Source of the DNA: Candidatus Aquidulcis sp.
GTDB taxonomy: Bacteria; Chloroflexota; Anaerolineae; UBA4142
Assembly: GCA_020723345.1 (NCBI GenBank)
Contig: DYJA01000009.1
Coordinates: 1 to 64,000 of the forward strand
Length of the DNA: 64,000 nucleotides
Direction of reading: 5' to 3'
Shown here: positions 24,375-32,188 of the stretch, piece after piece
Layout of the letters: every line of letters begins with the position of its first letter
How positions within the stretch are numbered: the first letter of the stretch is position 1
Translations under genes and position numbers: made by a program
The notes under the pieces: generated by a model
Databases searched by the model: none
What the model was told of the DNA's origin: nothing
What the model saw: only the letters and a program-made list of their open reading frames with translations

Positions 24375-25637
24375 ATGGCAAAACAAAAAGCAGGCAAGGT
24401 CGTGCTCGCGTATTCGGGCGGACTCGACACGTCGGTCATCGTGCCGTGGCTCAAAGAAAATTACGACTGCGAAGTCATCTGCGTTTGCGCGAACATTGGG
24501 CAAGGCGATGATTTGAGCGGCGTCGAAGCGAAAGCCAAAGCGAGCGGCGCGGTCAAGTGTTACATGCAAGACCTGCGCGAAGAATTCATCACGAATTACA
24601 TTTATCCGACGATTCAAGCGGGCGCGGTGTACGAGCGCAAATATTTGCTCGGCACGTCGTTCGCGCGACCGCTGATCGCGAAAGCGCAAGTCGAGGTCGC
24701 GGAACTCGAAGGCGCGGACGCGGTCGCGCACGGCTGCACCGGCAAAGGGAACGATCAGGTGCGCTTTGAGTTGACGTACCAAGCGTTGAATCCAAAACTC
24801 AAAGTGATCGCGCCATGGCGCGAGTGGACGATTCGTTCGCGCGAAGACGCGATCGAGTACGCCAAGAAGCACAACGTGCCGGTGAGCGCGACGCTCAAAT
24901 CCATTTATTCGCGCGACTGGAACATCTGGCACTTGTCGCACGAAGGCGGCATCCTCGAAGACCCGTGGCAAGAACCCGAAGCCGCAATGTTTCAACTTTC
25001 CGTTTCGCCGGAGCAAGCGCCCGACGAACCCGAGTACGTCGAAATCGAATTCGAAAAGGGCGCGCCGCATAAAATCAACGGACGCGCGATGGGCGCAATC
25101 GAATTGCTCACGACGCTGAACCAACTCGGCGCGAAACACGGCATCGGGCGCGTCGATCTCGTCGAGAATCGGTTGGTCGGCATGAAATCACACGGCGTGT
25201 ACGAAACGCCCGGCGGCACGATTCTCGTCGAAGCGCACGACGCGCTGGAACAACTTTGCCTCGACCGCGAAACGCTGCATTACAAACAAGTGATCGCGCT
25301 CAAGTACGCCGACCTGACGTACAACGGTCAATGGTTCATCCCGCTGCGCGAATCGCTCGACACGTTCGTGCGCGAAACGCAAAAGACGGTGACGGGCGCG
25401 GTGCGCTTGAAATTGTACAAGGGCAACGTCATTCTCGTCGGGCGCAAATCGCCGTACAGTTTGTATCGCGAAGATTACGCGACGTTTGGACAAGAAGACG
25501 TGTACAACCAAAAAGACGCGGAAGGATTCATTCGCCTCTTCGGCTTGCCGATGAAAGTGCGCGCGCTGCTCGACATTGAGCGTCATGGCAAAAGCGCGTA
25601 CGCCGCGCCGGATTATTCCAAATTCAAAAGGGACTAG
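24375..25637 (+). CDS. argG: Argininosuccinate synthase
   Basis: A 420-residue ATP-dependent ligase joining citrulline and aspartate. [20 protein letters not shown] (from residue 9) is the PP-loop; [39 protein letters not shown] and LEDPWQEP are family blocks; [20 protein letters not shown] is the citrulline/aspartate region. Full length for the type I enzyme. ATG at 24375 is fixed by GGAGG 6 bases upstream. No argF or argH is seen in the window, so the last steps rely on genes elsewhere. Confidence 0.95.
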   Translation: MAKQKAGKVVLAYSGGLDTSVIVPWLKENYDCEVICVCANIGQGDDLSGVEAKAKASGAVKCYMQDLREEFITNYIYPTIQAGAVYERKYLLGTSFARPLIAKAQVEVAELEGADAVAHGCTGKGNDQVRFELTYQALNPKLKVIAPWREWTIRSREDAIEYAKKHNVPVSATLKSIYSRDWNIWHLSHEGGILEDPWQEPEAAMFQLSVSPEQAPDEPEYVEIEFEKGAPHKINGRAMGAIELLTTLNQLGAKHGIGRVDLVENRLVGMKSHGVYETPGGTILVEAHDALEQLCLDRETLHYKQVIALKYADLTYNGQWFIPLRESLDTFVRETQKTVTGAVRLKLYKGNVILVGRKSPYSLYREDYATFGQEDVYNQKDAEGFIRLFGLPMKVRALLDIERHGKSAYAAPDYSKFKRD

Positions 25638-25800
25638 AAGGGAAAAGAGGGCGTCAGAGGGCATCAGAAGGCAAAGAGGACGGGAAGGCGAAAAGGCGCG
25701 TCCCCTCTGCCTTTTATGCCTTCTTCGCCCTCTGATGCTTTCTTATCCCTTCTTCGCCCTCTGATGCTTTCTTATCCCTTCTTCACCCTTCTGAGGTCAA
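25638..25800. repeat. Purine/pyrimidine-rich quasi-palindrome, argG-argJ spacer
   Basis: Left half purine-rich (agaaggg, aaagaggg, catcagaagg), right half its pyrimidine complement, with a 29-base unit (ttcgccctctgatgctttc + ttatccc) repeated twice at 25718-25775. Similar spacers: 14225-14310, 15470-15540 and 47775-47935. Confidence 0.7.
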
Positions 25801-25801
25801 A

Positions 25802-26998
25802 ATGCAAACAGGTGTGACAACCCCCAAAGGATTTCGCGCGACCGGCGTCGCGTGTGGACTCAAGAAAGTACGGGCGCAATTAATTGCGCCCCTCGATCTC
25901 GCGCTCGTCGTCAGCGACAGCGATTGCGCGTGTGCGGGCGTGTTCACGACGAATCGCGTCCAAGCCGCGCCCGTTGTGTACGACACAGAGACGCTCGCGC
26001 AAAATAATCGCGCGCTGCGCGCGGTGATCGCCAACAGCGGCTGCGCGAACGCGTGCACCGGCGACGCGGGACTCGCCGACACACGCGCGACGGCTGATGA
26101 TACCGCGCGCGCGCTCGACATTCGCGCGGACCAAGTCCTCGTGCTTTCGACCGGCGTCATCGGTCAGCGGCTGCCGATGGAAAAAATTCGCGCTGGGATC
26201 GCGCAAGCCGCGCCGCGCGTTTCGCCGGACGGCGGCGCGGACGCATCGCGCGCGATCATGACAACAGATACCAAACCGAAAGTCTACGCAACACGCAATA
26301 CGCAATACGCCATCGGCGGAATGTGCAAAGGCGCGGGGATGATCCACCCGAATATGGCGACGATGCTTTCGGTCATCACGACTGACGCGAAAATCGCGCC
26401 GGAACTATTGGATCGCGCGCTGCGCGTCGCGGTCAACCAGAGTTTCAATCGGATCAGCATTGACGGCGATATGAGCACGAACGACACAGTACTTCTGCTT
26501 GCAAATGGCGCATCGGGCTGCGAAATACGCAACACGCAACACGTCGCAGAATTCACCGAAGCGTTGACCCAGGTCTGCACGAACCTCGCGCAACAACTCG
26601 TGCGCGATGGCGAAGGTGTGACCAAATTCGTGGAGGTCGTCGTGAGCGGGGCGCGTGAAGAGAGCGAGGCGGCGCGCGTCGCGAAAGCGATTGCGAATTC
26701 GCCGCTCGTCAAAACCGCGCTGTACGGCGGCGACGCGAACTGGGGACGCGTCGTCTGCGCGGCGGGGTACAGCGGCGTCGCGGTCGAACCGGCGAAAATG
26801 AAATTGTGGTTTGGCGAGGTGAACGTCTTTGCGAACGGAACGCCGACTGATTTCGACGAAGCCGATTCAACGCGCGCGCTGGCGGGCAGCGATGTTTTCA
26901 TTCGGCTCGATTTGGGAATGGGGAACGCGCAGACAACGGTGTGGACATGCGATCTGTCGCACGATTACGTGACGATCAATGGCAAGTATAGAACCTAG
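25802..26998 (+). CDS. argJ: Glutamate N-acetyltransferase (ornithine acetyltransferase) with repeat insertions
   Basis: A 398-residue ArgJ, which moves the acetyl group from N-acetylornithine to glutamate and is self-cleaved at the Ala-Thr of the motif MIHPNMATML (about residue 182). FTTNRVQAAPVV, ANSGCANACTG, SFNRISIDGDMSTND and GGDANWGRVVCAAGYSG are family blocks. Compared with usual ArgJ, three short palindromic or heptamer repeats are translated in frame: GGGCGCAATT/AATTGCGCCC at 25872-25891 (RAQLIAP), RNTQYA at 26286-26311 and RNTQHVA at 26521-26547. The core active-site blocks are intact, so it is probably functional. ATG at 25802 with GAGGT upstream. Both argA and argJ in one operon means the cyclic acetyl pathway. 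Confidence 0.93.
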   Translation: MQTGVTTPKGFRATGVACGLKKVRAQLIAPLDLALVVSDSDCACAGVFTTNRVQAAPVVYDTETLAQNNRALRAVIANSGCANACTGDAGLADTRATADDTARALDIRADQVLVLSTGVIGQRLPMEKIRAGIAQAAPRVSPDGGADASRAIMTTDTKPKVYATRNTQYAIGGMCKGAGMIHPNMATMLSVITTDAKIAPELLDRALRVAVNQSFNRISIDGDMSTNDTVLLLANGASGCEIRNTQHVAEFTEALTQVCTNLAQQLVRDGEGVTKFVEVVVSGAREESEAARVAKAIANSPLVKTALYGGDANWGRVVCAAGYSGVAVEPAKMKLWFGEVNVFANGTPTDFDEADSTRALAGSDVFIRLDLGMGNAQTTVWTCDLSHDYVTINGKYRT

Positions 26999-27002
26999 AT
27001 AA

Positions 27003-28739
27003 TCAGCGCGGTTTTTCCACGACGATGTTTCCCAGCGTCAGCATTTCCACCCCGCGCACCGAGAGCCAGTCCCAGCGTCCGGATGGATGTAACCCGAGTT
27101 GCAGTAGGTATGGGCCGGATTCAAGATCGCTTGGTATGACGAGTCTGTGACTCGATGTCAGCACCTGATCCTTTTGCCACCAATCTGTCGTGAGGCGTCC
27201 CCCGGAGGGGACGCCTTCTTTGTTGACGACCAAGTCGGTTGCGCCGCCCAGTTGCAACAACAGCCAATAGTTTTCGGAAATATTTGTCAGGGCTTGCCAT
27301 TGCACTTCGACAGTGACGGTATCGCCGGGCGCGACCGAACGCGGATCAATTCGAAAAGCGAGCACGCGAATCTGGTTACCAAAATCCATTGAGGAACTGG
27401 ATGGGTTGGCGGATGCAATAATCGCAAATTGGCTGGTTGATGTATAAGCGGAGGCGATTGTGAATGTGTTGGTGAGACCGATCACTCCCATCGCACTCAT
27501 GACGATCAGGGCTGGGACGACCGGCTTGCGTACAAGCCGCAAAATCCCTGCGGCGACTAGTACGCCCAGCGGCGGCAAGGCAGGGAAAATTTGGCGCGCC
27601 TGATCGATCCCAAGCATCGTGTTCACAAACTGAATATGCGACGCGATGAGAATAATCCCAAACAAGCCGAAAGTAAGCATCCCTTGTTGCGCGACGTTGG
27701 GCAGTCTGTTGGCGCGCCAATCCTTGATTAGGAAAAGATCGCCCACCAAGCCAAGTATCAAAAACATCGTCAACGCCGCATAAACACCTAATGGCATTCC
27801 GATATTTGTCATTCCGCCGAACTTGCCCCAAAAAGACCAGTACATCCGATCGGCATAGATGACCCAATCTGCCCTGGTCATCGCTTGCGTGCGTGAAAAT
27901 CCTTCTGCCATGCGCGCAAAGCCAGCCGGGTCGCCGAATACGATCGCATTGTAGATGATCCAGCTGCTGGCGATTCCTGTCGCAAGGGCAAAGGTGAGAG
28001 TGAATCGCGCGACGCGCTGGCCGATTGGCAATGGCTTGCGAACGAGCATAAGAAGCGCGAGCGGTGCCCAGAGAACAAGCGCGGAGAGTTTCGCCAGAAC
28101 AGCCAGCCCCAACAAAATGCCCACAAGCGCGAAAATGATCGGACGCGCGTCGCGCTCTGAGCGCAGGAAAAGCAACAAGCAAAGGGAAGCGAGTGTAATC
28201 ACCAAGTTATCATTGTTGACCACTGCGCTCAGGAAAGTGAATTGGGGAATAAACGCGACGAACGTCGCTGCCGTGAGCGCTAGCCACCGATTTCCCGGAA
28301 AGAGTTCTTGCGCCAAATGGTACGTTGCCCAGACCGTTATGGTACCGAGGATGATTGAGACGAGTCGCACCAGGTGCCATGCCAACGCGCCGCCATGGTA
28401 TGGAAAATCTTCCTGCCGCGTGTGGAGTAACAGGTTGGGAATTTCTGAATTGAGCGGATCCCAATCTGGATTCGCCTGCAATTCAAATTGCTGATCAGGC
28501 ACCCAGAATGAAACCAACGCGCCGAGCAGATAATACAGAGGAGGCTGATGCGCCTCACCCGCCACCGCGCCGTCGGTGGAGGGAAGACGCTGATGCATCG
28601 TTAGGTATTGGACGTATGACCAGTGCGATGCTTCGTCCGGCGCTTCGCCGAGCGGAACCACAACACTGTATGCGATTGCCAGTGTGGCGAACGCGCCGAG
28701 AATAACTGCCAGCGCCCGGCGGTCAGACTTGGATGACAT
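27003..28739 (-). CDS. GT-C/DUF2142-like polytopic glycosyltransferase
   Basis: A 578-residue membrane protein with about eleven hydrophobic segments between residues 10 and 400. After the first segment comes EAPDEASHWSYVQYL, the acidic site typical of GT-C and DUF2142 proteins, then HQPPLYYLLGALVSF. The C-terminal 130 residues (VAPGDTVTVEVQWQALT ... GPYLLQLGLHPSGRWDWL) form a soluble beta-sandwich like the tail of the GT-C gene at 2210. It probably transfers a lipid-linked sugar on the outer membrane face. It lies 18 bases after the larger GT-C gene, on the same transcript, and ends 4 bases from the convergent argJ. Confidence 0.75.
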   Translation of the reverse strand: MSSKSDRRALAVILGAFATLAIAYSVVVPLGEAPDEASHWSYVQYLTMHQRLPSTDGAVAGEAHQPPLYYLLGALVSFWVPDQQFELQANPDWDPLNSEIPNLLLHTRQEDFPYHGGALAWHLVRLVSIILGTITVWATYHLAQELFPGNRWLALTAATFVAFIPQFTFLSAVVNNDNLVITLASLCLLLFLRSERDARPIIFALVGILLGLAVLAKLSALVLWAPLALLMLVRKPLPIGQRVARFTLTFALATGIASSWIIYNAIVFGDPAGFARMAEGFSRTQAMTRADWVIYADRMYWSFWGKFGGMTNIGMPLGVYAALTMFLILGLVGDLFLIKDWRANRLPNVAQQGMLTFGLFGIILIASHIQFVNTMLGIDQARQIFPALPPLGVLVAAGILRLVRKPVVPALIVMSAMGVIGLTNTFTIASAYTSTSQFAIIASANPSSSSMDFGNQIRVLAFRIDPRSVAPGDTVTVEVQWQALTNISENYWLLLQLGGATDLVVNKEGVPSGGRLTTDWWQKDQVLTSSHRLVIPSDLESGPYLLQLGLHPSGRWDWLSVRGVEMLTLGNIVVEKPR

Positions 28740-28757
28740 TCTCTATCTCCTCGCGCC

Positions 28758-31511
28758 TCATTGCACCGTAATATTCCCTAACAGCACACGGTCCTGACCT
28801 TCGCCGACCTTCAACCGCGTTCCCGTCGCCGGATCGTAAACGCCGATTTCGATCTGGTACGTTCCCGCCGGCACACCGTCCAGCGCTAGTGTATGCGCGT
28901 CGGTGATGTACTCATCTTCGATCCAACCTGTCGTCGGCAAGTTGCCGCTGCCCGGGAACGCGTCACCGGCGGCGATCACCTTGTTCTGCGCGTCGAGCAA
29001 ATGGACGAAGACCGTGTACGATGTGTTCATCTGCGCGAGCGCGCGCCAATACAAAACCACGCGCGCGTTCTGTTGCGCCGCGTCGATCTGAGTGTCGTAG
29101 CCGAGCAATTTCATTTTCTGCTCGAACGCCGCGTCCAGCGGACGCGCGATGCTCGGCGCAGTCATCACGCGTTCGCGATTTTTGATGACGACGCGTCCCA
29201 GGTCGGCGATAGTTGGCGCGAAGGGCAGCAATGTCGATCCGAGTAATTCGTTGCTGCGCGCAATCGCGAGTTTCACCGCGTAGGTGCCGTCGGCGACGTT
29301 CGCCGGGACGCGCATCGCCGACCAATCGCGCACGTAGGTATGCGGCTGCCACTGAAACGGTGGGTAGCCCACGCTGATCAGCGCGTCGCGGCTCATCACC
29401 TGTTTCCCCTGATCGTCCTCCAACCATAACCGCAGCGTCAAATTCGCCGGAGGTTTTTGCCAACCCGCGCGCCACAACAAGGTGAGCGGCAGCGCGTCGC
29501 CCGGTCGAATCGGCGCGGCAACGTCGAGCGAATAACCGACGAGCGCGAGCGCGCTAAAATCCGCGTCTAAAGTGTGTTCGATATTCCACGTCGCGCGGCG
29601 CGGCGCGAACAACTCCGCCCCGAGCGCGATTTTTTGCAGATCGACTTGCCCGATCACGGCGTGCGATTGCGCGTCGTACAACGTCACGTTGACGCTGTAC
29701 TCGCTCGGCGTCGCGCCAAAGAAAATTGGCACGTCGTAGGTGTCCGCGATGATTTCGCCGGGACGCCACGCGTTCGTCGGGTACGCGTCGCGGACGGGGC
29801 GATGATCGGTCTGTCCCAGGATGCGTTGATCGGCGCGTAAAAGTTTGAGCGACACGAGCGCGTCGCGCGTCATTTTTTCTTGGACTTGCCAGTACAGCGT
29901 GACGCGCAGCGATTTGCCGTTCTCGGCGTGCTGGCTGCGCGGCATCGCGTCGAACGACGATTTGATGTCGTAGCCGATCAACTTCGCCGCGCCGAAATCC
30001 GCGGCGAACGGATGCGGCAGCGGCGGCGCGTTCGTCGTCGGCTTGGTCTGGACGCGAATCAGCGGACCGACGGACGACAGCGAATATTTTTCCGGTGCGC
30101 CCTTGAGTGGTCGCGTGAGGTACACCGCGCGATTTTGCTTCAACGCGTTTTCAATCGCGGCGAGACGATCATCTTCTTTGTCGGCGGCAATTGTTTGCAC
30201 ATCGGAATGTAAGCCCTGGGTCGTTTGGAAATAGCGCATCAGCGTCATCTCGCCCAAGATGCCGACGACGGTCGCGTTGTTTTCGTACGGCTGGGTCAGC
30301 AAGTCAACGCCGGAATCGTACACGTCCCACTTTTGCGAGAGATCGTTCGCGGCGAAATTGGCGTTGAGTAGAAAGAGTGGAATGAAAAGCGAAAGGATGA
30401 GGGATGAAGGATGAAGGATGAAGGGTGGAATTCGAAACTCGAAATTCAAAATTCGAAATTCAAAATTCGCAACTAGTTTGAGGAGCGTGTTGATGCCTGC
30501 GGCGATGAAAAGCGCGATGAGCAGAAACGTCGTCAGGAAATGCACCTCGACATCGGCGGTGTGATAGTTGAACGCGAACGCGGCTTCGCAGACGAGCGCG
30601 AGAACGAGCAGCGTCCACTCGCGCGGTTTGCGGATCAATCCGACGACGCCGATTGCCGCGAGCGCGAGTCCGGCGAGCGTGAATTGATTTTGGAAGAGCG
30701 TTTGAAAAAACGCCGCGTCGTGTTCGACGTTCAGCGGATTTTGCGACAGAAAAGTGGTGTACTGCGCGCCGGTGACCCAGGTGAGAAAACCGCTCAGCGT
30801 ATTTTCGTACGTGCCGTCGGCGGAGCCGACCGCGCCGCGCAAAGGCAAGTAAAGATAAAAGCCAAAAGGCAAAAGCAAAAAGAATGTCGCGCGCGCAAGT
30901 GTTCTCCAATCACGGACAAGCGCGCGATTGACAAGCAAAACGTAAACCGCGATGGCGGGGTAGAGCAGAACGATCAAGCGGTGGTGCGTCAAACCGAGTC
31001 CGAGCGCGAATGCTAACGCGTATAATCCGTGATGCGTGATGCGTGATGCGTAACGGAGTGTCAGGTAGAGTGTTAGCGCGGTGAGAAGCATTTGCAGCGC
31101 GTACACTTCGGCGGCGACGGCTTGCGCCCAAAACGTTTCGCCGACCGCGAACGTCAGCGCGGCGACGAACGCGGCAACGCGCGACGCGACGATTTTCTGC
31201 GCGACGAGGTAGACGAACGCAACCGCGAGCGCGGCGCAGCACGCGGAAAATAAATTCAAGCGAAACGCCGGATCGCCGAACGGGACGATCAGCGTGAAGA
31301 GTTTGCCGAGCAGCGTGTACAGCGGATAGCCCGTCGGGTGCAAAATTCCGAGACGGGGAATGACGTACTGCATCTCCAGCGAATCGTCGAATGGACCCAG
31401 GACGGACGGCGCGAGCGTTCGCCAGTACAACGCGAGCGCGCTGACGAACAACAGCGCGGCGATGAGCGCGTCGCGTTTTTCGTTCCACCATTGGCTCACC
31501 GATTTTGTCAT
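28758..31511 (-). CDS. DUF2723/PMT-type GT-C glycosyltransferase with C-terminal beta domains
   Basis: A 917-residue protein: about ten membrane segments in residues 15-400, then three beta-sandwich repeats (each with PGD.LPLTLLWR or VTLYWQ strands) to the C-terminus. FDDSLEMQYVIPRLGILHPTGYPLY is the DUF2723 pattern with the acidic catalytic site after the first membrane helix. Substrate unknown; a protein or lipid glycosylation role is the family expectation. Heptamer arrays are translated in frame: RYASRITHHG at plus 31027-31055 and NFEFRILNFEFRI plus FILHPSSLIL at plus 30391-30470, the latter extending a hydrophobic segment. ATG at 31511 has a promoter 7 bases upstream. Confidence 0.8.
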   Translation of the reverse strand: MTKSVSQWWNEKRDALIAALLFVSALALYWRTLAPSVLGPFDDSLEMQYVIPRLGILHPTGYPLYTLLGKLFTLIVPFGDPAFRLNLFSACCAALAVAFVYLVAQKIVASRVAAFVAALTFAVGETFWAQAVAAEVYALQMLLTALTLYLTLRYASRITHHGLYALAFALGLGLTHHRLIVLLYPAIAVYVLLVNRALVRDWRTLARATFFLLLPFGFYLYLPLRGAVGSADGTYENTLSGFLTWVTGAQYTTFLSQNPLNVEHDAAFFQTLFQNQFTLAGLALAAIGVVGLIRKPREWTLLVLALVCEAAFAFNYHTADVEVHFLTTFLLIALFIAAGINTLLKLVANFEFRILNFEFRIPPFILHPSSLILSLFIPLFLLNANFAANDLSQKWDVYDSGVDLLTQPYENNATVVGILGEMTLMRYFQTTQGLHSDVQTIAADKEDDRLAAIENALKQNRAVYLTRPLKGAPEKYSLSSVGPLIRVQTKPTTNAPPLPHPFAADFGAAKLIGYDIKSSFDAMPRSQHAENGKSLRVTLYWQVQEKMTRDALVSLKLLRADQRILGQTDHRPVRDAYPTNAWRPGEIIADTYDVPIFFGATPSEYSVNVTLYDAQSHAVIGQVDLQKIALGAELFAPRRATWNIEHTLDADFSALALVGYSLDVAAPIRPGDALPLTLLWRAGWQKPPANLTLRLWLEDDQGKQVMSRDALISVGYPPFQWQPHTYVRDWSAMRVPANVADGTYAVKLAIARSNELLGSTLLPFAPTIADLGRVVIKNRERVMTAPSIARPLDAAFEQKMKLLGYDTQIDAAQQNARVVLYWRALAQMNTSYTVFVHLLDAQNKVIAAGDAFPGSGNLPTTGWIEDEYITDAHTLALDGVPAGTYQIEIGVYDPATGTRLKVGEGQDRVLLGNITVQ
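30391..30470. repeat. Two heptamer words translated inside the DUF2723 gene
   Basis: Plus strand: gaaggat-type units (30391-30428) followed by aattcga, aactcga, aattcaa, aattcga, aattcaa, aattcg (30429-30470). Seven-nt periodicity gives a three-unit peptide period of seven residues (NFEFRIL), so the array stays open in every phase without stops. Confidence 0.8.
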
Positions 31512-31517
31512 GGCAAG

Positions 31518-31545
31518 ACTATAGCACAGGATAGAGGAATCGCAA
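31518..31545 (-). promoter_or_regulatory. Promoter of the GT-C pair
   Basis: Minus strand TTGCGA (plus 31540-31545), 16-base spacer, TATAGT (plus 31518-31523), only 7 bases before the ATG at 31511, implying a very short or absent 5' leader. Confidence 0.6.
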
Positions 31546-31582
31546 AAAATGGGTGATTGTTGTATAATTCTGAAAAGGAGTA

Positions 31583-31648
31583 GGACACAGATTAACACAG
31601 ATGAACACTGATAAAACCAAAAGCAAAAATCTGTGTGTATCTGTGTCC
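31583..31648. repeat. Decamer-word quasi-palindrome, left of GxxExxY gene
   Basis: ggacacagat, taacacagat, gaacactgat on the left; atctgtgtgt, atctgtgtcc on the right. TATAAT at 31563-31568 lies just before it. The array could be read as an N-terminal extension of the GxxExxY gene (ATG at 31601), but a better start exists. Confidence 0.8.
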
Positions 31649-31666
31649 AAAATCAAGGAGGAGGAA

Positions 31667-32092
31667 GTGTACAAGCATCAGGAAATCACGGGAAAAGTTA
31701 TTGAGGCATTCTACAACGTTTACAACAGCTTGGGTTATGGTTTTCTGGAAAAAGTTTACGAGAACGCGATGATGATTGAATTTAGGAAACTCGGTTTGAA
31801 TGCAGTCCAACAAGCGCACATCAATGTCTACTACGAAGGTGAAGTTGTCGGTGAGTACGCGGCGGATCTGCTTGTCGAGAGTCAGGTGCTCGTCGAATTG
31901 AAGGCAACACAGAAACTTGCGGATGATCACGAGGCGCAGTTGCTGAATTATTTGAAAGCGACCAAGCACGAGGTCGGGTTGTTGCTGAATTTCGGCCCCA
32001 AGCCGCAAATCGCGCGCAAAATCTATGACAACGAACGCAAGGGCACGCTATCTTGGATAAAGACAGTTGCTCTTTTTCTTTTCAACCTGTAA
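31667..32092 (+). CDS. GxxExxY protein (PD-(D/E)XK nuclease-like)
   Basis: A 141-residue soluble protein of the GxxExxY family (PDDEXK_3). GYGFLEKVYENAM holds the naming motif; GEYAADLLVESQVLVELKATQKL gives the Asp and the ELK of a PD-(D/E)XK nuclease core; LLNYLKATKHEVGLLLNFGP is the conserved C-terminal helix-strand. GTG at 31667 is preferred over the ATG at 31601 because AAGGAGGAGG lies 5 bases upstream and codons before it are in a decamer repeat. The gene is bracketed by two copies of that repeat. Function of the family is unproven; nuclease activity is predicted from the fold only. Confidence 0.83.
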   Translation: MYKHQEITGKVIEAFYNVYNSLGYGFLEKVYENAMMIEFRKLGLNAVQQAHINVYYEGEVVGEYAADLLVESQVLVELKATQKLADDHEAQLLNYLKATKHEVGLLLNFGPKPQIARKIYDNERKGTLSWIKTVALFLFNL

Positions 32093-32096
32093 AATA

Positions 32097-32172
32097 GAAC
32101 ACAGATGAACACAGATGAACACTGATAACGCAAAAGAAAAAATCTGTGTTCATCTGTGTTTATCAGTGTCCC
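32097..32172. repeat. Decamer-word quasi-palindrome, right of GxxExxY gene
   Basis: acacagatga, acacagatga, acactgataa then inverted aatctgtgtt, catctgtgtt, tatcagtgtc. It starts 5 bases after the GxxExxY stop and ends 17 bases before the STAND gene start. Confidence 0.8.
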
Positions 32173-32188
32173 ATTCAAGGGGTTTGCT

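Noticed and set aside
31601..31666. ATG 31601 as the GxxExxY start
   Set aside because: Codons 1-15 lie inside the decamer repeat and no ribosome site precedes it; GTG 31667 has AAGGAGGAGG.
31583..32172. Decamer arrays as a CRISPR
   Set aside because: Units are contiguous, 10 nt, imperfect and inverted in the second half, with no spacers and no cas genes.
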